Shown: piece by piece, positions 42,009 to 49,359 of the stretch
Layout: every line of letters begins with the position of its first letter
How positions within the stretch are numbered: the stretch's first letter is position 1
From: Halomarina litorea
Lineage (GTDB): Archaea; Halobacteriota; Halobacteria; Halobacteriales; Haloarculaceae
Direction of reading: 5' to 3'
DNA: 64,000 nt
Assembly: GCF_024227715.1 (NCBI RefSeq)
Contig: NZ_CP100448.1
Coordinates: 1 to 64,000 of the forward strand
Notes under the pieces: model-generated
Database searches by the model: none
The model's input: the letters and a program-made list of their open reading frames with translations, nothing else
What the model was told of the DNA's origin: nothing
Translations under genes and position numbers: made by a program

Positions 42009-42302
42009 ATGTCCACGTATCTCATGTTCGCCGACTGGACCGAGCAGGGCTTCGCGGCCCTCGACGAGAGCCCGAACCGACTCGACGACGCGAGCGACCT
42101 CGCGGAGTCGCTCGGCGGGACGCTCAGGGAGTTCTTCATGACGATGGGGCCACACGACATGGCCGCCGTCGTCGAGATGCCCGACGACGCGGCGATGGCT
42201 CGCTTCGCGCTGACGCTCTCGAAGGGCGGGAGCGTCACCACCGAGACGGTGCAGGCCTACACCGAGGCCGAGTACCGCGAGATTCTCGGCGGGATGGACT
42301 GA
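42009..42302 (+). CDS. GYD-domain protein
   Basis: 97 residues: MSTYLMFADWTEQGFAALDESPNRL, FFMTMGPHDMAAVVEMPDDAAMARFALTLSKGGSVTTETVQAYTEAEYREIL. Matches the GYD domain family (named for a Gly-Tyr-Asp motif, here GPHD), a ferredoxin-like dimeric alpha/beta fold of unknown activity. Convergent with the tryptophanase gene. Confidence 0.8.
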   Translation: MSTYLMFADWTEQGFAALDESPNRLDDASDLAESLGGTLREFFMTMGPHDMAAVVEMPDDAAMARFALTLSKGGSVTTETVQAYTEAEYREILGGMD

Positions 42303-42320
42303 CGCGCTCGTCCGGGGGCC

Positions 42321-43700
42321 TCAGACCGGCCGTAGTTCGGCCGTGAAGTGTCGCAGCTCCTTCATCGGCGGCTCCGCCACGATTTCGAGGCCGGTGTACG
42401 ACTCGCGCTTCTCGCGCACCGCGGCGGCGGTGTCGGCGACGTGTTCGAGGTGTTCGCGCCAGTAGGTCCGGCGGGGGAGCGCGAGGCGGACGTACTCGGG
42501 GCGATCCGCGCCGGGGAAGGCGAAGGACCCGAGTTCGACCCCTCTGACCGCGCCCTCCCGGTACAGTTCGCAGACGAGACGCTGGCCGGGGAACTGGTCT
42601 GCGGGGATGTCGGGGAGGAGGGCGCCCGCGTCGAGGTAGACGGCGTGGCCGCCCGGCGGGGTGACGACGGGGACGTCGCGTTCGAGGAGGAGGTCCGCGA
42701 GCGTCGCCACCTGCCCGACGCGTTCCTCGACGTACGGCGGTTCGACGGCCTCCCGGAGGCCGACGGCCATCGCGGCCACGTCGCGGCCCGCGAGTCCACC
42801 GTAGGTGGGAAAGCCCTCGTAGAGGATGGTGCGCTGTTTGACGTGTTCGAAGAGGTCGGGGTCGCGGACGGCGGCGAACCCCCCGATGTTGACGAGGCCG
42901 TCCTTCTTCCCGCTCATGGTGATGGCGTCGGCGTACGACAGTTGCTCGCGGGCGATTTCTGCGAGCGGGGTGTCGCGGAACTCCGCCTCGCGGGCCTTCA
43001 CGAAGTGGGCGTTCTCGGCGAACCGGCAGGCGTCGACGACGAAGGTGGCGCCTATCTCCTCGGCGAACGCGGCCGTCTCGCGGAGGTTCGAGACGCTCAC
43101 GGGCTGGCCGGCGGCGGAGTTGTTCGTGATGGTCGAGACGACGACGGGGATTCGGTCGGCACCGACCTCCGCGACCACCTCGCGGGCGCGCTCGACCGAG
43201 AAGTTCCCGAGGAAGTCGCCCACCGCCTCGCGGTCCCACGCCCCCTCGACGGGGCAGTCGACGGCCTCCGCGCCCTGGTTGGCGACGTGCGCCCGCGTCG
43301 TGTCGAAGTGCGTATTGTTCAGCACGACGGGTCGCTCGCCCTCCGGGCTGGCTCCACCGGCCCCCACGCCGCCCTCTCCGAGGAGGACACCGTAGAGGAC
43401 GTTCTCCGCCCCCCGTCCCTGGTGGGTCGGCGCGACGTACGGGAAGCCCATCACGTCCTCGACCGCCCGCTGGAGTTCGTCGAAGCTCCGACTCCCCGCG
43501 TAGGCCTCGTCGCCGCGCAGCAGCGCGGCCCACTGCGCATCGCTCATCGTCCCGGTGCCGGAGTCGGTGAGCAGGTCGACGTAGACCGCACTGGAGGGGA
43601 GGTTGAATGCGTTGTAGCCGGCCGCTTCCAAGTTCCGGGACCGGGCCTCGCGGTCGGGGAGCCGAATCGGCTCGACCATCTTCGCCTTGTACGAGCGCAT
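42321..43700 (-). CDS. tnaA: Tryptophanase / beta-eliminating lyase
   Basis: 459-residue PLP enzyme of the tryptophanase/tyrosine phenol-lyase family. YVDLLTDSGTGTMSDAQWAALLRGDEAYAGS, THQGRGAENVLY, NNTHFDTTRAHV, STITNNSAAGQPVS, VVDACRFAENAHFV and the PLP lysine in TMSGKKDGLVNIGG are intact. It probably cleaves tryptophan to indole, pyruvate and ammonia; tyrosine cannot be excluded. No transporter or tnaC-like leader is adjacent. Uncommon, but known in haloarchaea. Confidence 0.9.
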   Translation of the reverse strand: MRSYKAKMVEPIRLPDREARSRNLEAAGYNAFNLPSSAVYVDLLTDSGTGTMSDAQWAALLRGDEAYAGSRSFDELQRAVEDVMGFPYVAPTHQGRGAENVLYGVLLGEGGVGAGGASPEGERPVVLNNTHFDTTRAHVANQGAEAVDCPVEGAWDREAVGDFLGNFSVERAREVVAEVGADRIPVVVSTITNNSAAGQPVSVSNLRETAAFAEEIGATFVVDACRFAENAHFVKAREAEFRDTPLAEIAREQLSYADAITMSGKKDGLVNIGGFAAVRDPDLFEHVKQRTILYEGFPTYGGLAGRDVAAMAVGLREAVEPPYVEERVGQVATLADLLLERDVPVVTPPGGHAVYLDAGALLPDIPADQFPGQRLVCELYREGAVRGVELGSFAFPGADRPEYVRLALPRRTYWREHLEHVADTAAAVREKRESYTGLEIVAEPPMKELRHFTAELRPV

Positions 43701-43805
43701 GCCGGAGGTTGCACGTCCCCCCTGATAACCTCGGGTCGACAGCCCCGGCGCACGACGGGTCGCCCGGTACGTCGATGTACGGACCTGTCGTCTACGTCCC
43801 GTCCG

Positions 43806-44531
43806 CTACTCCTCGCCGGCGGCGAGTGCCTCCTCCAGCGTGAACCGCCCCTCGTAGAGGGCGGTGCCGACGACGACGGCGGCCGCCCCCGCCTCCTTCA
43901 GCGCCCGCACGTCATCCAGCGTGGCGACCCCGCCGCTGGCGACGACGGGGATGTCCACCGCTTCCACGACGCGCCGGACGGGGTCGGTGCGGACGCCTTC
44001 CAGTTGCCCCTCGACGTCCACGTCCGTGAACAGGATGGCACCGGCTCCCAGTTCCTCGTAGCGGGCGGCGGCCTCGGCGGGGTCCAGCCCGGTCCCCTCG
44101 GTCCACCCGGAGACGACCACCTCGCCGCCTCTCGCGTCGAGGCTCACCATCACCGTGCCGGGGTGGTCGGCGCTCACCTCATCGACGATTCCGGGCGTCT
44201 CGACGGCGGCCGTCCCGAGGATGACGCGGTCGACGCCGAGATCGAGGAGGGCGACGGCGTCGGCGGCGGTGCGGATACCCCCGCCCAGTTGCACGTCGAC
44301 GTCCACCGCGTCGACGACGCGTTCGACGGCGGCCGCGTTCTTCCGGTCGCCCTCGAAGGCCCCGTCGAGGTCCACGAGGTGGAGGGTGCGCGCCCCCTCG
44401 ACGACCCACCGCCGGGCCGCCTCGACCGGGTCGCCGTACGTCGTCTCCGTGCCGCGCTCGCCGCCGACCAACTGGACCACCTGTCCGTCCTGCATGTCGA
44501 CCGCGGGAACGACCTCGAACTCCGGGAACAT
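43806..44531 (-). CDS. hisA: ProFAR isomerase
   Basis: 241-residue TIM barrel: FEVVPAVDMQDGQVVQLVGGERG, LHLVDLDGAFEGDRKN, DVQLGGGIRTAADAVALLDLGVDRVILGTAAV, SLDARGGEVVVSGWTEG and PVVASGGVATLDDVRALKEAGAAAVVVGTALYEG. Catalytic Asp pair in VPAVDMQDG and LFTDVDVEG. Fourth step of histidine synthesis. Divergent from the PiT gene. Confidence 0.95.
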   Translation of the reverse strand: MFPEFEVVPAVDMQDGQVVQLVGGERGTETTYGDPVEAARRWVVEGARTLHLVDLDGAFEGDRKNAAAVERVVDAVDVDVQLGGGIRTAADAVALLDLGVDRVILGTAAVETPGIVDEVSADHPGTVMVSLDARGGEVVVSGWTEGTGLDPAEAAARYEELGAGAILFTDVDVEGQLEGVRTDPVRRVVEAVDIPVVASGGVATLDDVRALKEAGAAAVVVGTALYEGRFTLEEALAAGEE

Positions 44532-44651
44532 GGCCGGAGAAGGGACGACCGCGGGGGTAAAGCCACCGACAACGGCAGGCCGGGATCGGGAGGAGGGGGG
44601 GCGCGACCGGCGATACGATGATTTATCCGAGAGAGGGACGGACCAGAGAGT

Positions 44652-45878
44652 GTGGTCGAAGCGCTCCTCATCGTCGGGTTAGCCGTCGCGGTGTTCGTCG
44701 GGTTCAACATCGGCGGGTCGTCCACCGGTGTCGCCTTCGGCCCCGCCGTAGGGAGCAACACGCTCTCGAAACTCGCCGCCGCCGCTCTCATGTCGGGGTT
44801 CGCCCTGCTCGGCGGGTGGACCGTCGGTCGCAACGTCATCGCCACGATGGGTGGCGAGATCGTCCCGCAGAGCCAGTTCACGCTGGCCGCCAGCGTCACC
44901 GTCCTCTTCTTCGTCGGGGTGGCGCTGCTCATCTCGAACCTCTTCGGCGTCCCCGCGTCCACCTCGATGACCGCGGTGGGTGCCATCGCGGGTCTCGGGG
45001 TCGCGACGGACACCATCATGTGGGAGACGATGGGCCGCATCGTCTCGTGGTGGCTCGTCTCCCCCATCCTCGCGTTCTGGATCTGTGCGGTCGTCGGACG
45101 CTACCTCTACCCCTACCTCGACGCCTGGTTCGCCCTCGACCGGTCGGACGACCCCGCGTGGTACCTCGACCGGTCGGGGCCGATACCGATCCCCCGCCCG
45201 ACCCCCGGCGTCCGCCGTCGCGAGGTCGTCGGGACGGTGCTCGTCATCGCCATCGCGTGTTACATGGCGTTCTCTGCGGGCGCGTCGAACGTCGCCAACG
45301 CCGTCGCACCGCTCGTGGGCGCGGGCGCCGTCCCCGGCGTCGCCATGTTCGGGTCGACGGACGTCGCCATCCTCATCGGCGGCGGGGCCATCGGCCTCGG
45401 CGCGTTCACCATCGCCCGTCGCACCCTCGACACGGTCGGCAACGACCTGACGGACCTCCCACTGCTCGCGGCACTGGTCGTCGAAACCATCTCGGCCAGC
45501 CTCATCACCTTTCTCTCGGTCATCGGCATCCCCGCCAGCCTCGCCGTCAGCGCCACGATGTGTATCGTCGGCCTCGGGTGGGGGCGGGCGACGCGGACGA
45601 CGAAGCTCTCGCAACTGCCCGACGCCGCGAAGGGCGCGATGGCCGGCGAGAAGGCGGGACCGGGCGTCACCATCGACGCGCTCGCCGCCGACGGCAAGGG
45701 CGGCGCGACGGACGTCCGCGACGTGCCGAGCATCGGCGAGGAGGACCCCGCCGCCCTGACCGCGGGGGACCTGTTCGACCCCGCAGCGACGGCCCGCGTC
45801 GTCGTCCTCTGGGTGGTGACGCCCACGGTGGCCGCCGTCGCGGCCTACCTCGTCTTCCGATTCGTCCCGTTTGTCTGA
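44652..45878 (+). CDS. pitA: Inorganic phosphate transporter, PiT family
   Basis: 408 residues from GTG 44652, about ten helices. PiT repeats FNIGGSSTGVAFGPAVGSNTLSKL and FSAGASNVANAVAPLVGAG carry the usual ASN/VAN motif in the second half. A hydrophilic loop between the halves includes DDPAWYLDRSGPIPIPRPTPG, and a second near the C-terminus DALAADGKGGATDVRDVPSIGEE. It differs in the motif from the PiT at 25579, so the two may have different affinity. Followed by the ferredoxin gene after 93 bp. Confidence 0.88.
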   Translation: MVEALLIVGLAVAVFVGFNIGGSSTGVAFGPAVGSNTLSKLAAAALMSGFALLGGWTVGRNVIATMGGEIVPQSQFTLAASVTVLFFVGVALLISNLFGVPASTSMTAVGAIAGLGVATDTIMWETMGRIVSWWLVSPILAFWICAVVGRYLYPYLDAWFALDRSDDPAWYLDRSGPIPIPRPTPGVRRREVVGTVLVIAIACYMAFSAGASNVANAVAPLVGAGAVPGVAMFGSTDVAILIGGGAIGLGAFTIARRTLDTVGNDLTDLPLLAALVVETISASLITFLSVIGIPASLAVSATMCIVGLGWGRATRTTKLSQLPDAAKGAMAGEKAGPGVTIDALAADGKGGATDVRDVPSIGEEDPAALTAGDLFDPAATARVVVLWVVTPTVAAVAAYLVFRFVPFV

Positions 45879-45909
45879 CACGCTCGACGCGAACGGCCGC
45901 GAGGAGGTC

Positions 45910-45923
45910 TTAGGCCGGCCTAA
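45910..45923. promoter_or_regulatory. 14-bp palindrome before the ferredoxin gene
   Basis: ttaggcc-ggcctaa, a perfect palindrome directly followed by aaagc, 49 bp upstream of the ferredoxin ATG. The second half taaaag may be the TATA box itself, which would make the palindrome an operator overlapping the promoter. Alternatively it terminates the PiT transcript. A half-site gtctaac lies at 45940. Confidence 0.4.
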
Positions 45924-45971
45924 AAGCATCAACAGCAAAGTCTAACAAGCCGGCGGGTGAATCGGGTGGTG

Positions 45972-46361
45972 ATGCCCACCGTTGAATACCTGAACTACGA
46001 AGTACTGGACGACCACGGCTGGTCGCTCGACGACGACGACCTCTTCGACGAGGCGGAGGGCGCTGGCCTCGACGAGGAGGACTACGGCACGCTCGACGTC
46101 AACGAGGGCGAGTACATCCTCGAGGCCGCCGAGGCACAGGGCTACGACTGGCCCTTCTCCTGCCGTGCCGGCGCGTGTGCGAACTGCGCCGCCATCGTCA
46201 CGGAGGGCGACATCGAGATGGACATGCAGCAGATCCTCTCCGACGAGGAGGTGGAGGACAAGAACGTCCGCCTGACCTGCATCGGCAGCCCGGCGGCCGA
46301 CACGGTCCAGATCGTCTACAACGCGAAGCACCTGGACTACCTCCAGAACCGCGTCATCTAG
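45972..46361 (+). CDS. fer: Haloarchaeal 2Fe-2S ferredoxin
   Basis: 129 residues. Cluster ligands Cys64, Cys69, Cys72 (CRAGACANC) and Cys103 (LTCIGSP). The acidic N-terminal extension ([33 protein letters not shown]) is the halophilic domain seen in Halobacterium and Haloarcula ferredoxins. It serves as electron acceptor of pyruvate and 2-oxoglutarate:ferredoxin oxidoreductases. ATG 45972 starts at [10 protein letters not shown], as in the known proteins. Its 3' flank contains the tandem hairpin array, the first hairpin 19 bp after the stop. Confidence 0.95.
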   Translation: MPTVEYLNYEVLDDHGWSLDDDDLFDEAEGAGLDEEDYGTLDVNEGEYILEAAEAQGYDWPFSCRAGACANCAAIVTEGDIEMDMQQILSDEEVEDKNVRLTCIGSPAADTVQIVYNAKHLDYLQNRVI

Positions 46362-46380
46362 CGCGTCCTATTATCCACGA

Positions 46381-46601
46381 CCGGGGTCGCGAAGCGACCC
46401 CGGCAGTGTAAAAGCTCGAGCATCGCCGGACTGCACCGCAGTCCGGCTAGCAGTCAGAGCGCGCGGCGCTCTGACAGCATCACCAGAACGGCGAAGCCGT
46501 TCTGGTTAGTAGCCAGAAATCGGGAGATTTCTGGCGACAAAAGGATTCCTCGCTCGCTTCGCGCTCTCTCGTGGCGAACCGCGCTCACGTCGTTCGCGCG
46601 G
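46381..46601. repeat. Tandem array of five perfect and one imperfect hairpin
   Basis: Hairpins: 46381-46403 (ccggggtcgc-gaa-arm), 46425-46447 (gccggactgc-acc-arm), 46453-46475 (gtcagagcgc-gcg-arm), 46483-46505 (ccagaacggc-gaa-arm), each 10+3+10; 46513-46534 (ccagaaatc-ggga-arm, 9+4+9); 46579-46601 (ccgcgctcac-gtc-gttcgcgcgg, two mismatches). Spacers after the first are 5-7 nt. The arm sequences differ while the architecture is constant. Located after the ferredoxin gene; the first could terminate that transcript, but one terminator would not need six stems. Confidence 0.9.
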
Positions 46602-46645
46602 ATGCTGGCAACCGTTCTTTCAAGCGGTTCAGTGCTGAATCAGCT

Positions 46646-46668
46646 GTTAGACAGAGAGCGTGTCTATC
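46646..46668. repeat. GTTAGAC palindrome, copy 4
   Basis: gttagac (46646-46652), 9-nt centre, gtctatc (46662-46668); preceded by cagct as in copies 1 and 2. It lies 72 bp beyond the stop of the minus-strand regulator gene, which carries copy 5 at the other end. Confidence 0.6.
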
Positions 46669-46739
46669 GCACTGGCGATTGGTGTGCGAAATCTCTTGGA
46701 CGTTGCTTCTCGAAACGTGTATTCCGGCCCCGAAATGTC

Positions 46740-47612
46740 TCACTCGATAGCTATCGACTCCACTGTCGCTTCCGAATCGACGACCGCCACGAGTGTCTCG
46801 TCGTCGAGCGTGAATCGGACCATGGCCCGTACTGGGTCGTTGTCGGCGAGTTCGATGCTGATACTGTCCTCGTTTGTGAGGTGTGTCCATGTGAGGTCCT
46901 GTAGCACGTTGACACCGTGGTCGGCAAAAAACTCGATCGCCTCGGTACAGTAGAGGACTGGGAGCGTCGGATAGGACTGAACGGTCTCTCCGCACCGGTT
47001 GCAGTCGTAACGGGCCTGTACGGGAATCGGGTTATCAATCTCTTCTGTCGGAACGAGTGTACCAGTGACGCGCCCCCCGCAGTTCGAACAAAAGCCGTGT
47101 ACGACCTTCGAGACCGTCGCACGCATCCAACGGTCGAACGCGTATGGGAGTTCCTCGTGGTCGAACTGGTCGAGGCTCGCAGGTGGGAATGAAAACTCGT
47201 TCTGCCACATCTCGCAGTCGTCACAATACAGTTTCGCCCGCTCGTCGGCGTACTCGGCGATGAGGTGCGTCGCGTGACACATCGGGCAGACGCCTGCGAA
47301 CGAGAAAGGCTCGATTGTGGCTTCGGTCGTGTATGCGCCAGAGATAATCGCGCCGTACATCTTGCGACCCGCGAGAGAGAGCCGGTAGCCGTCGTCGTCG
47401 TGGACGACGAGATGCCCGACGAGCTTTCGTAAGTGATAGTTGAACTTCCCAGAATCACGCTCTTCGACAGCTTCACGAATCTGAGAGAACGCCATTGGAT
47501 CTCCTGCTTCTCCGAGCGTCCGAAGGATATGTACGCGAAGGTCATTCGACAGTAACCCGAATGCCGCGTCTGGAGACTGCCGCTCTGCCGCTATCGTCTC
47601 GTCGTTAGACAT
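46740..47612 (-). CDS. ArsR-like winged-helix regulator with zinc knuckles (DUF7351-type)
   Basis: 290 residues from ATG 47612. N-terminal ArsR-type HTH: DAAFGLLSNDLRVHILRTLGEAGDPMAFSQIREAVEERDSGKFNYHLRKLVGHLVV. The C-terminal part has CPMCH...CDDC and CSNCGG...CNRCGE knuckles (about 115-215) and ends in a small beta domain with VRFTLDDETLVAVVDS. This is a large haloarchaeal regulator family; DUF7351 is my recollection. Lower GC than surrounding genes and flanked on both sides by GTTAGAC palindromes and hairpin arrays, so it looks like a cassette. The palindromes may be its own operators. Confidence 0.75.
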   Translation of the reverse strand: MSNDETIAAERQSPDAAFGLLSNDLRVHILRTLGEAGDPMAFSQIREAVEERDSGKFNYHLRKLVGHLVVHDDDGYRLSLAGRKMYGAIISGAYTTEATIEPFSFAGVCPMCHATHLIAEYADERAKLYCDDCEMWQNEFSFPPASLDQFDHEELPYAFDRWMRATVSKVVHGFCSNCGGRVTGTLVPTEEIDNPIPVQARYDCNRCGETVQSYPTLPVLYCTEAIEFFADHGVNVLQDLTWTHLTNEDSISIELADNDPVRAMVRFTLDDETLVAVVDSEATVESIAIE

Positions 47613-47703
47613 GCTGCCCCTCGGGCAGTACAGAGACAAAGCTGTGTCGTCGAATCGTCAATCGAAACGTCTCCTCTCCGCGTACTCGACCGGGTCGCGC
47701 ACT

Positions 47704-47728
47704 GTTCGACACGCGGCACAACTCTAAC
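47704..47728. repeat. GTTAGAC palindrome, copy 5
   Basis: gttcgac (one mismatch), 11-nt centre acgcggcacaa, ctctaac. Centre and one half match copy 2 in reverse over 22 nt. It sits 92 bp upstream of the regulator start codon. Confidence 0.75.
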
Positions 47729-47834
47729 AGAGCCAGCACACTGTGCAGTGCGGTGCGGTATGCTCGTGTGTCGTACCGCGAACGAGCGCAGCGAGTGAGC
47801 GGGGTGACGAGTGAACGGAGTTCCCGTGAGCTGG

Positions 47835-47939
47835 GCGGGACCGAAGGTCCCGCTGGAAGCCGGCGCGAGCGCCGGCGACGAAGCGAACGGGAGCACGGGA
47901 GACGAGCGAAGCGAGGCTCCCGGAGCGCTCGAAGAGCGC
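47835..47939. repeat. Second hairpin cluster
   Basis: gcgggacc-gaa-ggtcccgc (47835-47853), 5-nt spacer, gccggcgc-ga-gcgccggc (47859-47876), an imperfect 12+3+12 stem at 47896-47922 with core gagcgaagcgag, and gcgctc-gaa-gagcgc (47925-47939). Between the regulator gene and the 3' end of the aRF1 gene; 47731-48020 contains no gene. Confidence 0.75.
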
Positions 47940-47968
47940 GGAGTGAACGAAGAAACCTTTTGGTCCAG

Positions 47969-48016
47969 CTTTTACCCTGTGTGGGGCGGCGAAGCCGCCA
48001 CACTCGTAGATAAAAG
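47969..48016 (-). terminator. Long stem after the aRF1 gene
   Basis: Outer pairing ctttta (47969-47974) with taaaag (48011-48016) and inner gtgtgg..cggc-gaa-gccgccacac (47979-48003, 2-nt bulge). It begins 5 bp after the aRF1 stop on the minus strand, so it is well placed as its terminator. Confidence 0.5.
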
Positions 48017-48020
48017 GTGG

Positions 48021-49265
48021 TTAGATACCCGTCCCGTAGCGCAGAATCCCGGCGACGCCACCGAAGGCGGTCATGAGCTGTTCGCCCTCCTCGAAGTCCG
48101 TCGAGATGAACTTCGTGTCCGTGCCGCGCTGGTCGGCGATGTTCATCAGGTGCTCGATGACGTCCTCGCGTTCGCCCTCGTCTGCGGGCACCTCCGCGCC
48201 GCACTCCGTGCAGTCGTGGGGGGGCGTGTTCTTGCGCTGGTCGATGACCTCTCGCTCCTCGTGGCCGTTCTCGCAGGTGTAGCTGACCACGTCCTGTCTG
48301 AGGTCCTCGGAGATGAGCAGGCGGTCGACGGATCCCATGACGAGGTTGCGGCGGGTGGCCTCGAACCCGTAGGTGGCGAGGTCACCGTCGTGGAGCTGTT
48401 TGAAGAACTCGTCCATCTGCTGTTTGTCCTTCATCACCTCCGTCTCGGCGAGCAGGTCGCTGGAGGCGTCGACGAGGTCCTTCAACCCAGACTCGTCAGT
48501 GTAGGAGACGTCGAGTTTGCCGAGGACGATATCCTGTAGCTCGTGGTGGAGGTAGTCGCCGTCTAAGAACTCGTCTTTCGTCGGCGAGGGGCCGCCGACG
48601 AGGATGCCGTCCATCTCGTGGCGCTGGGGGACGAACAGGTCGTTTGCCATCCCCGCGACCTTCTGGTAGAAGTTGTCGATGGCCTCCAGTCGCAGGCGGG
48701 CGAACCGCTGTGCGGACTGCCCCCCCTTGCGCTGCTTGCCGGGGACGAGCGAGGAGGCGGACTTGACGGCCTCGATGCGCTTGCCCTTCAGCCACCCGAC
48801 GGTGGCCTCCCGCCGGTCGAGGACGACGAGGCCGAACAGCCCCTTGTCGCCGAGCATCTCCTCCAGCGGTTCGGTGAGGAACTCGGAGTCGCAGTGGTAG
48901 CGGAACGACTGGACGGGTTCCGGTGGGTTCTCCAGTACCTTCGTGACCATGTCCGTCTGGCCGCCGCCCGAATCGATGGCCCCCGAGAACAGCACCATCC
49001 CGTTCTCGGGTGGTTCCTTGTAGTAGCGCAGGCGGTCCTTGAGGGACGTCAGGGCGTCCTGCACCGCGGTGCGGGTGTCCTTCGACTTGATGTTGGCGGC
49101 CTCGCTGTGTTCCTGGGTGACGTGGGCGACGACGTCCGAGATCTGCCGGTCCGGCGGGACGTAGATGGTGACTAGCTGTGTTCCTGATCCCCGGTACTCC
49201 CGGAGGTCCTCGATGACCTTCTGGAACTCGTATTTTTGTCGCTCCGACTGGTCGTCCTCACTCAT
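48021..49265 (-). CDS. prf1: Peptide chain release factor aRF1
   Basis: 414 residues. Reads all three stop codons: NIKS motif at residues 58-61, stop-recognition IYVPPDRQISDV region, and the peptidyl-tRNA hydrolysis GGQ at 181-183 (RKGGQSAQRFARLR). C-terminal domain contains a zinc pair ENGHEEREV...HDCTECGAEV, as in most archaeal aRF1. Expression region 49266-49359 is shared with the divergent MinD gene; TATA-like elements for both genes face each other there. Confidence 0.96.
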   Translation of the reverse strand: MSEDDQSERQKYEFQKVIEDLREYRGSGTQLVTIYVPPDRQISDVVAHVTQEHSEAANIKSKDTRTAVQDALTSLKDRLRYYKEPPENGMVLFSGAIDSGGGQTDMVTKVLENPPEPVQSFRYHCDSEFLTEPLEEMLGDKGLFGLVVLDRREATVGWLKGKRIEAVKSASSLVPGKQRKGGQSAQRFARLRLEAIDNFYQKVAGMANDLFVPQRHEMDGILVGGPSPTKDEFLDGDYLHHELQDIVLGKLDVSYTDESGLKDLVDASSDLLAETEVMKDKQQMDEFFKQLHDGDLATYGFEATRRNLVMGSVDRLLISEDLRQDVVSYTCENGHEEREVIDQRKNTPPHDCTECGAEVPADEGEREDVIEHLMNIADQRGTDTKFISTDFEEGEQLMTAFGGVAGILRYGTGI

Positions 49266-49359
49266 TGCCCGTATCTACTGGAATGGCAGGTAAGTACCCT
49301 TTGCAAGCGCCGTCGAACCGTAGCAAGGGTTTTGTACTCGCATTCCTGATTCCGTACAA

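Noticed and set aside
46381-46601. CRISPR array
   Set aside because: The repeated units are hairpins with different sequence in every unit; there is no constant direct repeat, no unique spacers of equal length and no cas1/cas2 nearby.
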